Part shown: positions 1-8,976 of the stretch, piece by piece | Layout of the letters: each line of letters opens with the position of its first letter | How positions within the stretch are numbered: the stretch's first letter is position 1 | Assembly: GCA_030587405.1 (NCBI GenBank) | Contig: JAUQZD010000066.1 | Location: 1-64,000, forward strand | Direction: 5' to 3' | DNA: 64,000 bases | DNA from: Candidatus Freyrarchaeum guaymasense | GTDB taxonomy: Archaea > Asgardarchaeota > Jordarchaeia > Jordarchaeales > Freyrarchaeaceae | Made by a program: the position numbers and the translations under genes | The notes under the pieces: model-generated | The model's database searches: none | What the model was told of the DNA's origin: nothing | What the model saw: the letters and a program-made list of their open reading frames with translations, nothing else

Positions 1-488
1 CCACGGAGGACCTCATTAAAATAGAGAAAAGGTGTGTTGAGTGGCGGTGGAAACTAAAAAAGTTCACACACAGGTTAAGTGTTGTACATGGCGACTACCA
101 CCCTTGGAATGTACTTTTTAGAGAAGGAACAGACTTCACTCTTCTAGATAGGAGTAGGGGGGAGTGGGGTGAGCCGGCGGACGATGTAACATCTATGTCA
201 ATAAACTACTTCTTCTTCAGTGTTATCACGTTCGGCGAGCTTACAGGGCCATTTAAGCAATTATTTGAGTTGTTTTACGAAAATTACCTCGACAAGACAG
301 GAGACGAAGAGCTCCTTAAAGTTGTTCAACCATTTTACGCTTGGAGAGGAGCTGTAATATCGCACCCTCAATGGTATCCAACTCTAACACCCAAAACAAG
401 GAGGAAACTGCTAAACTTCATAAGAAACGTTTTAGAATGCGAGGTATTCAACCCTAAAGAAGTCAACTCGTACCTTAAAGATACTTAA
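1..488 (+). CDS. Aminoglycoside phosphotransferase-like kinase (5' truncated)
   Basis: C-terminal part of a protein kinase-like (APH/choline kinase fold) phosphotransferase. The reading frame is open from base 3, so the gene begins outside the window; about 161 residues are visible. The catalytic loop HGDYHPWNVLF and the metal-binding segment LLDRSRGEWGEPADDVTSMS, the Brenner motif and DFG-equivalent of the APH family, are encoded at about 97-200. The remainder is the helical C-lobe. The family transfers phosphate from ATP or GTP to small hydroxylated molecules; the substrate here cannot be read from the sequence. An internal ATG at 195 exists, but starting there would delete the active site, so the longer partial frame is preferred. 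Confidence 0.8.
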   Translation, partial: TEDLIKIEKRCVEWRWKLKKFTHRLSVVHGDYHPWNVLFREGTDFTLLDRSRGEWGEPADDVTSMSINYFFFSVITFGELTGPFKQLFELFYENYLDKTGDEELLKVVQPFYAWRGAVISHPQWYPTLTPKTRRKLLNFIRNVLECEVFNPKEVNSYLKDT

Positions 489-555
489 CGCAACGCTGAA
501 GTGGCACACCGTAAAAATTAGAGAAATTAAACTAGAGGGTTCAAGCCACCTGCTC

Positions 556-1941
556 TCACTTCTTTCTCCGTAATTTTTTTACTATGGGTTCTGCGGTCAG
601 GGTTATTATGTCCCATGTTGGGCAACTTATAGGTGCGTAGCATGTCTCAAGCCATTCTAATTCCTCCACGTTCATGTCTGCCTGCATGGCTGCTGCTATA
701 ACGTTAATTTTCTGATGCACATCTTCATACCCGACAATCTGTGCTCCTAATATTCGTCCCTCTTGGTCCGCCATTAGCTTCATCCTTATTGGTTTACCTC
801 CTGGCATGTACTCCGGCTTGCTTGAGTACGTCATTTTGCCTATTACAGGTTTTATACCTGCACGCTCCAAGTTTCGTGTAATTGGTCCAACAGCCGCCAC
901 TTCCACACCAAACACCTTTGTTATCCTTGTTAATAATACTCCTTTAGGCATGGCTGCGTCTCCGCCAGCAGCATTAATACCTGCTACTTTACCCTGCCTA
1001 ACCGCTATGGTTCCCATTCCTATTGGTACAGGTTGTCCCGTTACGAAGTCAACATACTCCGTGCAGTCTCCTGCAGCGTATATTCCCTCAACGCTAGTCC
1101 TTGCCCGTGAATCCACCTTTATGTATTTCGTATCGCCCAGTTTAACTCCTGCCTTCACAGCTAGCTCTGTATTAGGTCTAACACCTGCAGAGATAACGAC
1201 AAAGTCTACAGGAACAGACGTTTCTTCACCTGTCCCCCTGTTTTTCATCACAACTTTTTCCGCTTTTTCCTCTCCTATAAGTTCAGTCACTGCCGTGTTA
1301 ACATAAACGCTCACCCCATGCTCTTCAAGCGCTCCCTGAATCATATCCGACATGTCTTGGTCGATCATTAACGGTAGAACGCTCGGAAGAAATTCTACGA
1401 TCGTTACGTTTACTCCAAGCTCAACTAATGCCTCCGTAGTTTCCACTCCTATAAGCCCTGCCCCTACTATGACGCAGTTTTTCCCTTTCTTTGCTGCTTC
1501 ATGAATTGCCCTCGCATCGTCTATTGTCCTTAACGAGTAAACGTTGTTTTTCCCCTCTACACCCTTTATAGGCGGAAAGGCAGGTTTTGACCCTGTGGCT
1601 AGCACTAATGCATCATATTCAAGCTCTTTTTCCTGCCCGCTCTTCATGTCTCTTATAGTTACCATCCTATCGCTGGTGTTTACGTCGACAGCCTCTGTTT
1701 CAAGAAGCAAGTTCATTTTTCCGAAACGTGAATACCATCCTGCATCATGAGTTATAAGGTTCGTGAACTCTGGAATCCGCCTTGAGATCGTGTATGGAAG
1801 GCCGCACCGGGAATACTCTGGGTAAGGCTCTCTAGTTATTAATGTTATCTCTGCTTTCCTGTCAGTTTTCCTAGCCCATATTCCCGCCGTAGTTCCTGCG
1901 GCACCTGCCCCAATGATAACTATCTTAATCACTTCCATCAC
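556..1941 (-). CDS. FAD/NAD(P)-dependent disulfide oxidoreductase (CoA-disulfide reductase / NADH oxidase family)
   Basis: 461-residue flavoprotein. The N-terminal FAD dinucleotide fold is IVIIGAGAAG (about 7-16), the single active-site Cys lies in SRCGLPY (about 44-50), the NAD(P) fold is CVIVGAGLIGVE (about 156-167), the second FAD motif is GIYAAGDC, and a C-terminal dimerisation domain follows. This order matches the CoA-disulfide reductase/NADH oxidase/persulfide reductase group, which uses one catalytic Cys. No rhodanese domain is fused. The last 40 residues hold two Cys (CYAPISCPTWD) where many relatives have a Tyr-Ala-Pro-Pro segment. The start is MMEVIK with a second in-frame ATG directly after. 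Likely role: thiol/disulfide or polysulfide redox balance; exact substrate unknown. Confidence 0.85.
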   Translation of the reverse strand: MMEVIKIVIIGAGAAGTTAGIWARKTDRKAEITLITREPYPEYSRCGLPYTISRRIPEFTNLITHDAGWYSRFGKMNLLLETEAVDVNTSDRMVTIRDMKSGQEKELEYDALVLATGSKPAFPPIKGVEGKNNVYSLRTIDDARAIHEAAKKGKNCVIVGAGLIGVETTEALVELGVNVTIVEFLPSVLPLMIDQDMSDMIQGALEEHGVSVYVNTAVTELIGEEKAEKVVMKNRGTGEETSVPVDFVVISAGVRPNTELAVKAGVKLGDTKYIKVDSRARTSVEGIYAAGDCTEYVDFVTGQPVPIGMGTIAVRQGKVAGINAAGGDAAMPKGVLLTRITKVFGVEVAAVGPITRNLERAGIKPVIGKMTYSSKPEYMPGGKPIRMKLMADQEGRILGAQIVGYEDVHQKINVIAAAMQADMNVEELEWLETCYAPISCPTWDIITLTAEPIVKKLRRKK

Positions 1942-2149
1942 CTCGCATCTCCTGAACCCATTGAGCAGTATTTTATTTAAAAAGTTTCTCGGTTTCTTAA
2001 TCGAGTTAAAGGCTGATATAAAAAGAGGCTGTAGTTATTTTAGCCGCTCTCTCATTCCATCCAGATTGTAACTATGGTAAAACGTGATAAGCTTTCACTT
2101 AAGATTGGATCGAGTGGCTAAAACTAAATTAGCTGATAAACTCTTCTTT

Positions 2150-2317
2150 TCATTCTATTATTACTCCTTCTCCATTACACATATCGCATAAAACCCGTCC
2201 AGTCCCCCAGCAAGTCTTGCAAATTAGCCCACTATATGGATCAAGGTTTCCTCTCCCTCCGCATTCAGGACACTTGACCCTTCCTGCCCCTCCGCATTTA
2301 GGACATTTTCTCCGCAT
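2150..2317 (-). CDS. Small DnaJ-type CxxCxGxG zinc-finger protein
   Basis: 55-residue ORF found by reading the reverse strand between the flavoprotein and YchF. It contains four CxxC units: CPKCGGAG, CPECGGRG, CKTCWGTG and CDMCNGEG. This is the arrangement of the cysteine-rich zinc domain of DnaJ/Hsp40, without any J domain. It begins 28 nt after the YchF stop on the same strand behind an AGGTGGTGAAGG ribosome site, so it is probably cotranscribed with YchF. Stand-alone DnaJ-zinc-finger peptides occur in several lineages as redox or protein-binding modules; no function is established here. Confidence 0.75.
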   Translation of the reverse strand: MRRKCPKCGGAGRVKCPECGGRGNLDPYSGLICKTCWGTGRVLCDMCNGEGVIIE

Positions 2318-2344
2318 CCTTCACCACCTAACTACTTTTCCTCT

Positions 2345-3556
2345 TCACCTTAACGCTTTGGCTGAAACGATTTTAATTATGCTTTTATCCTCTAATTTAT
2401 GCTCCTCTGAAAGGCGCTGTTTTGTTCGGGCGTCTAAAGCGTAGATAAATGTTTCTCCTAACTCTGTGTGTATCATATACGCTAACTCTCTTACCGTGGT
2501 TCCCTTGGGGACCAGTAATGCATCTGGCAATACATTTCCTTTATGATCTGTAAATTTATTCATGTCCTCTACAGGATAAACAGTTATCATGCCTAGAACG
2601 TCGAAAACTGCTCTGTTTATTGCGTCTTGAACGCCTGTTGAACCATAAACGTCAAGTATTTCCTCTCTTATTTTCTCCAACGTCTCTTTCTGTTTTTCAG
2701 TTAGTTTTTGCGGCTTTAATATTTCGAAATCGTTATCGCCAGGAAGGTAGTTTATTACATCGTCTCTTGCTAGCACTCTTAAGAAGTACTCCGCGAGGGC
2801 GCTGGCTGCTACAAATTTTATGTTTTCTTTTTTAAAAGCTTCAATGTTCTTTTTGGCTGTCTTTCTGTCTATTTTATTCAGACAGATCAAAATGGGCTTT
2901 GATACTTTTCTGAGCTCATGGGAAAACGTGTAAAGGTCATCATCACCCCACCGGCTCGGCTTAGTTGGGTCAAAACCAGCAGACTTAACAGCCATTCTAA
3001 CATGATAGCGTCTTATTGCAAGACCTGACAGTTTCTCTGTAAGAATCTCTTCTAATGATTTAGCACCTGACTCAACCTGTCTTACAATTCTCTGCCAGTC
3101 TTTACTTATTATCTGCTTAAACCACATCGCTACCTCTCTCTCTAAAAACTTAACGTCATCCATAGGGTTCCACGATCCTGGTTCTACGGGCCTTCCTTCA
3201 GCGTCACATGACCCAGATGCATCTACAACGTGAATTAGGACGTCTGCTCTCCTAAGGCTGTCAAGAAACTGATTTCCAAGTCCTCTTCCTTTCCATGCAT
3301 CAGGGACAAGTCCTGCAACGTCCAAAAGGTTTACTGGTATAAACCTATTGCCCTCTATGCACATCGAGTTTTGTGGGTTGTCTTTCACACCTAACTCCTC
3401 ACATACACATTTTACCCTTACGTAGCCTACTCCTTGTTGTGCATCTATCGTTGTGAAAGGGTAGTCCGCTACCTTGTAAGATGTCAAGCTTGCAGCATTT
3501 AGGAACGTTGTTTTGCCTGAATTTGGCTTCCCAACAATCCCTATTAATATGTCCAT
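2345..3556 (-). CDS. ychF: YchF/OLA1-type P-loop GTPase with TGS domain
   Basis: 403-residue Obg-family GTPase, archaeal YchF branch. Motifs seen: G1 GKPNSGKTT (about 10-18), a G2-region segment DYPFTTIDAQQGV, G3 DVAGLV, G4 NKID, G5 ASALAE. The C-terminal 80 residues form a TGS domain (VYPVEDMNKF...DALLVPKGTTVRELAYMIH...). The protein associates with ribosomes and links nucleotide hydrolysis to translation or stress in the family. It starts at ATG after a GAGAGATGGG ribosome site; length is normal. The next gene downstream on the same strand is the small CxxCxGxG protein. Confidence 0.9.
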   Translation of the reverse strand: MDILIGIVGKPNSGKTTFLNAASLTSYKVADYPFTTIDAQQGVGYVRVKCVCEELGVKDNPQNSMCIEGNRFIPVNLLDVAGLVPDAWKGRGLGNQFLDSLRRADVLIHVVDASGSCDAEGRPVEPGSWNPMDDVKFLEREVAMWFKQIISKDWQRIVRQVESGAKSLEEILTEKLSGLAIRRYHVRMAVKSAGFDPTKPSRWGDDDLYTFSHELRKVSKPILICLNKIDRKTAKKNIEAFKKENIKFVAASALAEYFLRVLARDDVINYLPGDNDFEILKPQKLTEKQKETLEKIREEILDVYGSTGVQDAINRAVFDVLGMITVYPVEDMNKFTDHKGNVLPDALLVPKGTTVRELAYMIHTELGETFIYALDARTKQRLSEEHKLEDKSIIKIVSAKALR

Positions 3557-3723
3557 TATCCCATCTCTCTTTTACGTTCTAAAAGAGATTCTCTAGAAAG
3601 TCCTCCTAAATTTAATTAAAAACGGCCTAAAAACTTGATTTATTTTTTAGATAGCTAACTTCTCATTCAACTTAATTAACTAAATTGAAAGTAACTTGAG
3701 TAGGTTCCTTCTTCTACTATTTC

Positions 3724-4029
3724 TCAGAAATTTCTTCTATATTCTCTTTCGAAAAAACCCCAAGTTATTTTGCTTCCAAATGATCGTAGTCCTTTTTCCT
3801 TAAGTTGCTTAAGAATGCGGACAGCATATTCTTTCGATATTTCTCCCCTCTTCGTAAGGTATTCGATGATCTCTATAGCTTCTTCCTCTTTGTCGCACCT
3901 TCTCATCAGTCTTACAACATCTATATCTCTTATTTCGCAAGTTCTAACCCCTGTTATTCGTATTCTAATATCCTCTCTATTCTCAAGCTCCCTTGCAATA
4001 TTAGGAAACTCCTCTCTTAACTTCTTCAT
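3724..4029 (-). CDS. DUF2095-like archaeal protein
   Basis: About 101 residues if translation starts at the ATG 6 nt after GGAG (MKKLREEFP...); a frame extends upstream to 4062. It is an acidic/basic helical protein with the pattern FPNIARELENRE, then an IRITGVRT strand, then a C-terminal region (CDKEEEAIEIIEYLTKRGEI) resembling a small helix-turn-helix. I believe it belongs to the archaeal DUF2095 family from the N-terminal wording, but this is recall, not a search. Function unknown. It is transcribed alone between the radical SAM gene and YchF. Confidence 0.6.
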   Translation of the reverse strand: MKKLREEFPNIARELENREDIRIRITGVRTCEIRDIDVVRLMRRCDKEEEAIEIIEYLTKRGEISKEYAVRILKQLKEKGLRSFGSKITWGFFEREYRRNF

Positions 4030-4172
4030 GTTATACTCCATTCCTCTCCCCCAAATCCTCATTCACCTTCCCCTTACCCAAAAGACTTTCTGTGAAATAC
4101 AATAAAAAGATTATGTTTACTTGCTTAAAGCCCTCGTTCGTTTCGATTTTTAAAAAGGAAGGAGTGGCTTCT

Positions 4173-5792
4173 TCAGTCTATAGTGTAACATACCCCGCAT
4201 TGATCACAGCAACTATAAGGCGGTGTTTGAACACCATCAACCGCCTTATACCACTCCTTAATTAAAAATTTCCTGCTAACTCCCACGTCGATTACTTCCC
4301 ATGGTTGTTCTGCATCCATAGACCTAAACTTGCTCAAGTCCTCTAAATTAGTAGTTTTTTCTCTTAAAGCCCGCCTCCATGCACCGAATCCTCCTCCATA
4401 AAGCGTTGCTAATTCTATTATTTCCCCTAACTCTCTTCCTCCTAAGGATAAAATCGCCTCAATAGCTGCCTTCCGCGGATCCATTCCCTCAAAAACAACG
4501 GATTCTTTTCTTAAGAATGAACGTACTTTCTTCATTTTTTCTTTAAGGACCATTTGAGATTGCTGAGGCGCCCATGCAAATGGCGTATGAGGTTTAGGCA
4601 CGAACGGATTTACACTTACTTTTACACTTGTTCCCCTTCTTAATTTAGAAATCCTACTAACAATCTTCACTATTCCTTCGACGTCCTCCTCCTTCTCAAA
4701 CGGCAAACCAACTATAAAATACATTTTTAAATTCAATTTTTGTTCTAATATGGTGTCAGCTGCAGAAATTATTTCATCATCGGAAAATGGCTTATTAATC
4801 TTTTTTCGCAGCTCCTCTGTTCCCGTCTCGGGGGCTATGGTTACGGTTCTTTGTCCTCCTTTGACCAATGCGTTAAGTAGCTCATCAGATATAACGTCTA
4901 TGCTTAATGAAGGCAACGATATTTCTAATCCGGAATTTACCATGTTCCAGCACAATTCCGTTATGTTTGGGTGTTCTGAAAGGGACGGCGCTATAAGAGT
5001 TACCTTCTTAGTGGCACTCTCCTTCACTCCCCTCTCTACAATTTCCTCAAGGACTCTTCCGCTTCTAATGCGTTTAGGCCTATTACAGAATCCTATTAAG
5101 CAAAATCTACAGCCCTTTTCACATCCTCTAGCAACTTCAAGAAGAATAGACCTACCAAAAACAGGCATAACAGGTGAACTGTCGCCTGCTGGTAGCACCT
5201 GACTGGTTGGATGAAACATTTCATTAATGTTTTTACACCAAACTCTCTTAACTTTCCCCTCCGTATAAGCTGGAACATAAAATCCTTCCAAGTTTGAGAG
5301 TGCTTCGATACGTGTTTCTCTATCTCGTTCTTCGATGCAAATGTCCAATATCCGGTCTATGAGTGCTTCTCCATCTCCAATTACGAAGACGTCAACGAAA
5401 TCTGATAATGGCTGTGGGTTTTCCACAGCACAGATCCCCCCAGCGACGACTATAGGGTCCCTCTCTCCCCGTTCCCACCTTTTCAATGGAACCCCTGAAT
5501 TGAGGATCATTTCGATGAACCTTACATAGTCCTCCTCAAATTGAAGGGAAACCCCTATTACCTCAAACTCAGATAACTTAAACCCTGACTCAACGCTTCG
5601 AGGCACCTTCCCCGGCTCGTAAAAAAATCTTTCACAAGCTACGTCTTCTCTTAAATTTATAAGGGCATATAATAGACGTATGCCTAAAGATGACATGCCT
5701 ACCATATACGTATTCGGGTAGCATAATGCGAATCTAAGCTTTACCTTCCGTCTATCTTTTCTAATGGTATTAACTTCTAGGAGCTTTTTCAA
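4173..5792 (-). CDS. Radical SAM protein with N-terminal B12-binding-like domain
   Basis: 539-residue protein. The N-terminal ~200 residues resemble the cobalamin-binding-like Rossmann domain used by many radical SAM enzymes (LCYPNTYMVGMSSLG, IVVAGGICAVENPQPL, DVFVIGDGE). The radical SAM barrel follows with the 4Fe-4S motif CEKGCRFC (about 226-233). A Cys-rich tail ends CCDQCGVC. This layout is common to archaeal proteins of the same type as the YgiQ/TIGR03960-like group; no substrate is known to me. It starts at TTG (complement of 5790-5792), 7 nt after an AGGTGA ribosome site. Confidence 0.8.
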   Translation of the reverse strand: MKKLLEVNTIRKDRRKVKLRFALCYPNTYMVGMSSLGIRLLYALINLREDVACERFFYEPGKVPRSVESGFKLSEFEVIGVSLQFEEDYVRFIEMILNSGVPLKRWERGERDPIVVAGGICAVENPQPLSDFVDVFVIGDGEALIDRILDICIEERDRETRIEALSNLEGFYVPAYTEGKVKRVWCKNINEMFHPTSQVLPAGDSSPVMPVFGRSILLEVARGCEKGCRFCLIGFCNRPKRIRSGRVLEEIVERGVKESATKKVTLIAPSLSEHPNITELCWNMVNSGLEISLPSLSIDVISDELLNALVKGGQRTVTIAPETGTEELRKKINKPFSDDEIISAADTILEQKLNLKMYFIVGLPFEKEEDVEGIVKIVSRISKLRRGTSVKVSVNPFVPKPHTPFAWAPQQSQMVLKEKMKKVRSFLRKESVVFEGMDPRKAAIEAILSLGGRELGEIIELATLYGGGFGAWRRALREKTTNLEDLSKFRSMDAEQPWEVIDVGVSRKFLIKEWYKAVDGVQTPPYSCCDQCGVCYTID

Positions 5793-5944
5793 GTTAAAGT
5801 CACCTAATCCCCTTGGGGAATTCCCTGCAAAACCTGTCTTAAAGTTCTACTTTGCCAAGAAAAATTGAGAATTTATATTTTAAATGTGTTTATTAAAAGA
5901 AAATCGCTCTAAAAAATTGGGGAGAAGTGGCGGTAACTCGCAGC

Positions 5945-7090
5945 TCAGAAGCATCTGTGTATGACGGCGCTTCCGCCTTCCTCATACTCTTTTCTTGTAA
6001 CCCACATTTTCTGGAATGTTCTTAGTGACGCCAGGATTGACCCGCCGATCCATACACTATAGTGTCTTTCTGGGGGAGCAACTATTTTAATTTCGACATT
6101 TTCTGGGACCAGTTCTGATAACTCCTTGTGTAATCTTTCCTTTAATCCTGGGAACATTGTCGAGCCGCCTGAAAGTACTATGTTTCCGTAGAGTTCTCTT
6201 CTTAAGTCAACGTCGCATTTCCTGACAGCGTCCACTATGACCTCGTCTAGTGGTGGGGCATCGAGCCCAATAACTCCTGGGTTAAAGTAAACCTCTGGAG
6301 CAAGGAACCTTTCAGCACCTACTGTAATTGTTTCTCCATCAGGGAGTACATATGTTTTCTCGATTCCTGAAACTTTCTCTGCAAGCTTCAACTCTTTTTC
6401 TGGGTCTAAAGCCACATAACAGAGCTTCTCCTTAATGTCCCTAACAATTTCTCTTTCAGCTGTTGAAACAAAGCTGTACCCACGCTGCCTTAGAAGCCTC
6501 CTCAAATATTCTGTTATGTCTCTTCCTGCTAGGTCTATTCTGGTGATTGCATGCGTTAGAGCAAATCCCTCGTAGATGGGTACTATGTGCGTTACCCCAT
6601 CACCCGAGTCGACTACAAGCCCAGTAGTCCTGCCGGACGCGTAGAGGGATAGGACAGCTTGCATTGCAACATACATCGCCGGTACATTAAATGTTTCAAA
6701 CATTATCTCTGCCATTTTTTCCCTGTTTTCCCTAGGGTTTAACGGTGGCTCAGTTAGAAGCACTGGGTGCTCCGATGGGTCGACACGTAAATCATTGAAG
6801 AATGTATAGTGCCATATTTTCTCCATAGCATCCCAGTCGGAAACTATCCCGTGTTCGATAGGATACACAAGCCTCAGCACACCTCTAAGGTTTAGAGCTT
6901 CCTCGCCTATGTAGTATTCCCTTGTGTGGTGTTCTACATCGGTCATTATTGAAGTGTACTTTGGATATCCTATGCATGTAGGCCAAACTGAACGGGGTTG
7001 ATCTTCCCCTGCAAACCCGTTCTTTGTTAACCCTGTGCCATTATCTAGTACGAGAGGTTTCGCAGCAATCATTTCTTCCTCATAAGCCAT
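5945..7090 (-). CDS. Actin (Asgard-type, close to eukaryotic actin)
   Basis: 381-residue actin, essentially the length of eukaryotic actin. Phosphate loop 1 is [13 protein letters not shown] (16-28), phosphate loop 2 is [11 protein letters not shown] (about 161-171), and the adenosine motif is GGSTMFPG. Long stretches match eukaryotic actin from memory: YPIEHGIV (with the His73 equivalent), [19 protein letters not shown] and [19 protein letters not shown]. The C-terminus ends HRCF, like the eukaryotic RKCF. This is far closer to eukaryotic actin than crenactin or MreB are. Expected to form ATP-dependent filaments in the cytoplasm. The gene stands alone, divergent from the pilin-like peptide, with a GGGGAGATGGGAA ribosome site before ATG. 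Confidence 0.95.
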   Translation of the reverse strand: MAYEEEMIAAKPLVLDNGTGLTKNGFAGEDQPRSVWPTCIGYPKYTSIMTDVEHHTREYYIGEEALNLRGVLRLVYPIEHGIVSDWDAMEKIWHYTFFNDLRVDPSEHPVLLTEPPLNPRENREKMAEIMFETFNVPAMYVAMQAVLSLYASGRTTGLVVDSGDGVTHIVPIYEGFALTHAITRIDLAGRDITEYLRRLLRQRGYSFVSTAEREIVRDIKEKLCYVALDPEKELKLAEKVSGIEKTYVLPDGETITVGAERFLAPEVYFNPGVIGLDAPPLDEVIVDAVRKCDVDLRRELYGNIVLSGGSTMFPGLKERLHKELSELVPENVEIKIVAPPERHYSVWIGGSILASLRTFQKMWVTRKEYEEGGSAVIHRCF

Positions 7091-7172
7091 TTCCCATCTC
7101 CCCTTTTAAGATCTTATCAAGATAAAGCAATTTTTTCTAATTTTTCAGTATACTTATTTGGATTTACTACTA

Positions 7173-7190
7173 TTTTAATTTTTTTAAATG
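7173..7190 (-). promoter_or_regulatory. A/T-rich box A candidate for actin
   Basis: On the reverse strand this reads ATTTAAAAAAATTAAAAT, a box A-like A/T run about 85-100 nt upstream of the actin ATG. The whole 7091-7300 stretch is A/T-rich, so the exact TATA position is uncertain. Confidence 0.25.
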
Positions 7191-7306
7191 TCATTTTTAT
7201 CAATAATATAGATGATAAGGTTGACATCTCTTCTAAACCTAATAAAAAATTCTCAAGGAAATTCTTCACGTAAACCAAGCACTCACATCGCCACTAAAAG
7301 TGTTTA

Positions 7307-7316
7307 TTTTAAATAT
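7307..7316 (+). promoter_or_regulatory. Box A (TATA) candidate for the pilin-like gene
   Basis: TTTTAAATAT lies about 27 nt before the position where a short leader would start, and 58 nt before the TTG start of the pilin-like gene. This fits archaeal TATA-box spacing with a short 5' leader carrying GGGAGG. Confidence 0.4.
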
Positions 7317-7364
7317 GTTTTTGTTATCCCAAATAGTTGAAGGCTAGAAAGGGAGGTGTTTCTC

Positions 7365-7544
7365 TTGAGCTTCATAAAAGACGAGCGAGCCTCACCAATA
7401 GTCGAAGAGGCGATCTTGATTGGTTTGGCAATGTTGGGATTAGCCATAATGCTAAATGTCATGTTCACTATATTTAATTGGTCAGGTGGAATCGCCAATA
7501 ATCTCTTTAATTACATTAATAACATGTTTAATGGTCTCTTTTAG
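7365..7544 (+). CDS. Small type IV pilin/archaellin-like membrane peptide
   Basis: 59-residue peptide beginning MSFIKDERASPIVEEAI. A short charged N-terminus is followed by SPIVEEA and one long hydrophobic segment, resembling the class III signal peptide plus N-terminal helix of type IV pilins or Flp-like peptides, where the Glu two positions after Val could play the pilin Glu5 role. The C-terminus is short and Asn/Phe-rich. TTG at 7365 lies 6 nt after GGAGGTG; a GTG at 7356 sits inside that ribosome site and is unlikely. No pilus assembly ATPase or platform gene is nearby. It could instead be an unrelated single-pass peptide. Confidence 0.55.
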   Translation: MSFIKDERASPIVEEAILIGLAMLGLAIMLNVMFTIFNWSGGIANNLFNYINNMFNGLF

Positions 7545-7658
7545 TCGTGTTTACTTTTGAGGTAGAGTTAAACGAAATGTCACCTTAATCTTTATATTTT
7601 CTTCCCTTGGAAATTTATTAGAAACATAGATGGGCATTGTTAAAAAGGGGTTAGTTCC

Positions 7659-8060
7659 TTGCAGGCTAATGTATGGAAAGGGCGTTTTAACCGGTGCTGG
7701 CTTATAAGCATGTTCATCCAACATTCTTTACTTTCCATCGAAGGTGTTAAGATTCCCTCTGTTGATGAACTTATGTCTTCAAATCCAAATCTCACAATTG
7801 CTGAAGCTATAAATCTCCAGAGGAAACTCTATGGTGCTGAAGTTGACTGGGAGTCTCGTAAAATATTTGTCCGTTTTAAAGGTAAACGGTATAACATAAC
7901 AGACATTGTCATATCGCTAGTAAATACACATAGTTTTGGCGATGCCATTGATGAACTAGGCGCTGACACGCGCGGCTTCAATTTTCTTGGAGCCGTTAAA
8001 GAAGCTCAAAAGGAAATCATATCAAAAATAGTTAAAGGTGAATTACAGCCTGAAGAATAG
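7659..8060 (+). CDS. Hypothetical protein, 133 aa
   Basis: Not recognised. It encodes a small soluble alpha/beta-looking protein with no membrane segment, signal peptide or Cys motif. The middle reads GVKIPSVDELMSSNP then LTIAEAINLQRKLYGAEVDWESRKIFVRFKGKRYNI as one continuous region, and the C-terminus is helical and charged. The TTG start at 7659 follows GGGG by about 11 nt; an internal ATG at residue 18 is an alternative. It stands alone between the pilin-like peptide and the F420 operon. Confidence 0.55.
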   Translation: MQANVWKGRFNRCWLISMFIQHSLLSIEGVKIPSVDELMSSNPNLTIAEAINLQRKLYGAEVDWESRKIFVRFKGKRYNITDIVISLVNTHSFGDAIDELGADTRGFNFLGAVKEAQKEIISKIVKGELQPEE

Positions 8061-8223
8061 ATGATATAAAACTTAGGATAAAAATTTCATTTCTCAGTTT
8101 TAAATTAAATGCCGCATGAAATAAGTTCATCTATTTTGAATCCTATTCTTAAAATAAAAAATAAGGAGACAAATAAGGGGAGTGATCCAAGGAACTGCAA
8201 TGTTAAGAAGAGGTTTCTCGAAA

Positions 8224-8976
8224 ATGGACCGGGTGGAAATAATCGGAATTAAGGGTATTCCACTAGTAAAGCATGGCGATGATATAGGAAAGTTGATTGT
8301 TGAGGCTGCAAAAAAACAGGGATTGCAAATAAAAGACGGCGACGTACTTGTAGTCGCGCAGTCTATAGTGTCTAAGTCAGAGGGGCAAGTAATTAACTTA
8401 TCTCGGGTGACCCCCTCACCTTTTGCTGTGGAAGTAAGTAGGCAAGTGAATAAACCCCCTCAGTTAGTTGAAGTAATCTTAAGAGAAGCCAAACGAATAG
8501 TTAAAATGCGTCATGTTATAATCACAGAGACACGACACGGTTTCATCTGTGCTAACTCTGGAGTAGACGAGTCTAACGTATCCGGTGGAGGCTATGTTAC
8601 GTTGCTTCCCTCAGACCCTGACGAGTCTGCAAGAAAGATCAGAAACACTGTTTTGAAGCTTACGGGAGCCAACGTAGCTGTAATAATTTCAGACACCCAC
8701 GGCCGCCCCTTCAGGGAGGGAGCAGTAAATGTAGCGTTAGGTGTAGCCGGTATGAAGCCACTTTGGGATCGACGTGGAGACCGGGATCTTTTTGGCTACA
8801 CTTTACGTTCAACCATCGTGGCCGTTGCAGATGAAATTGCATCGGCGGCCGAGCTGGTTATGGGACAGGCGGACGAAGGGATCCCTGCAGTCATTGTAAG
8901 AGGGTATAAGTACATTGAAGGAGAAGGAAGCGGCAAGGACCTGGTAATACCTCTTGAAAGAGACCTCTTCAGGTGA
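8224..8976 (+). CDS. cofE: Coenzyme F420-0:L-glutamate ligase
   Basis: About 250 residues. Adds gamma-linked L-glutamates to F420-0 using GTP, completing coenzyme F420. Family hallmarks seen: EIIGIKGIPLV at the N-terminus, DGDVLVVAQSIVSKSEGQ, HGFICANSGVDESN, ISDTHGRPFREG and ALGVAGMKPLWDRRGDRDLFG. The start at 8224 (MDRVEII) fits the family N-terminus and follows AGAGG by about 9 nt; in-frame GTG 8182 and ATG 8200 are alternatives. First gene of the operon cofE-cofD-TIM barrel-cofC; its stop overlaps the cofD GTG (GTGA). Confidence 0.93.
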   Translation: MDRVEIIGIKGIPLVKHGDDIGKLIVEAAKKQGLQIKDGDVLVVAQSIVSKSEGQVINLSRVTPSPFAVEVSRQVNKPPQLVEVILREAKRIVKMRHVIITETRHGFICANSGVDESNVSGGGYVTLLPSDPDESARKIRNTVLKLTGANVAVIISDTHGRPFREGAVNVALGVAGMKPLWDRRGDRDLFGYTLRSTIVAVADEIASAAELVMGQADEGIPAVIVRGYKYIEGEGSGKDLVIPLERDLFR

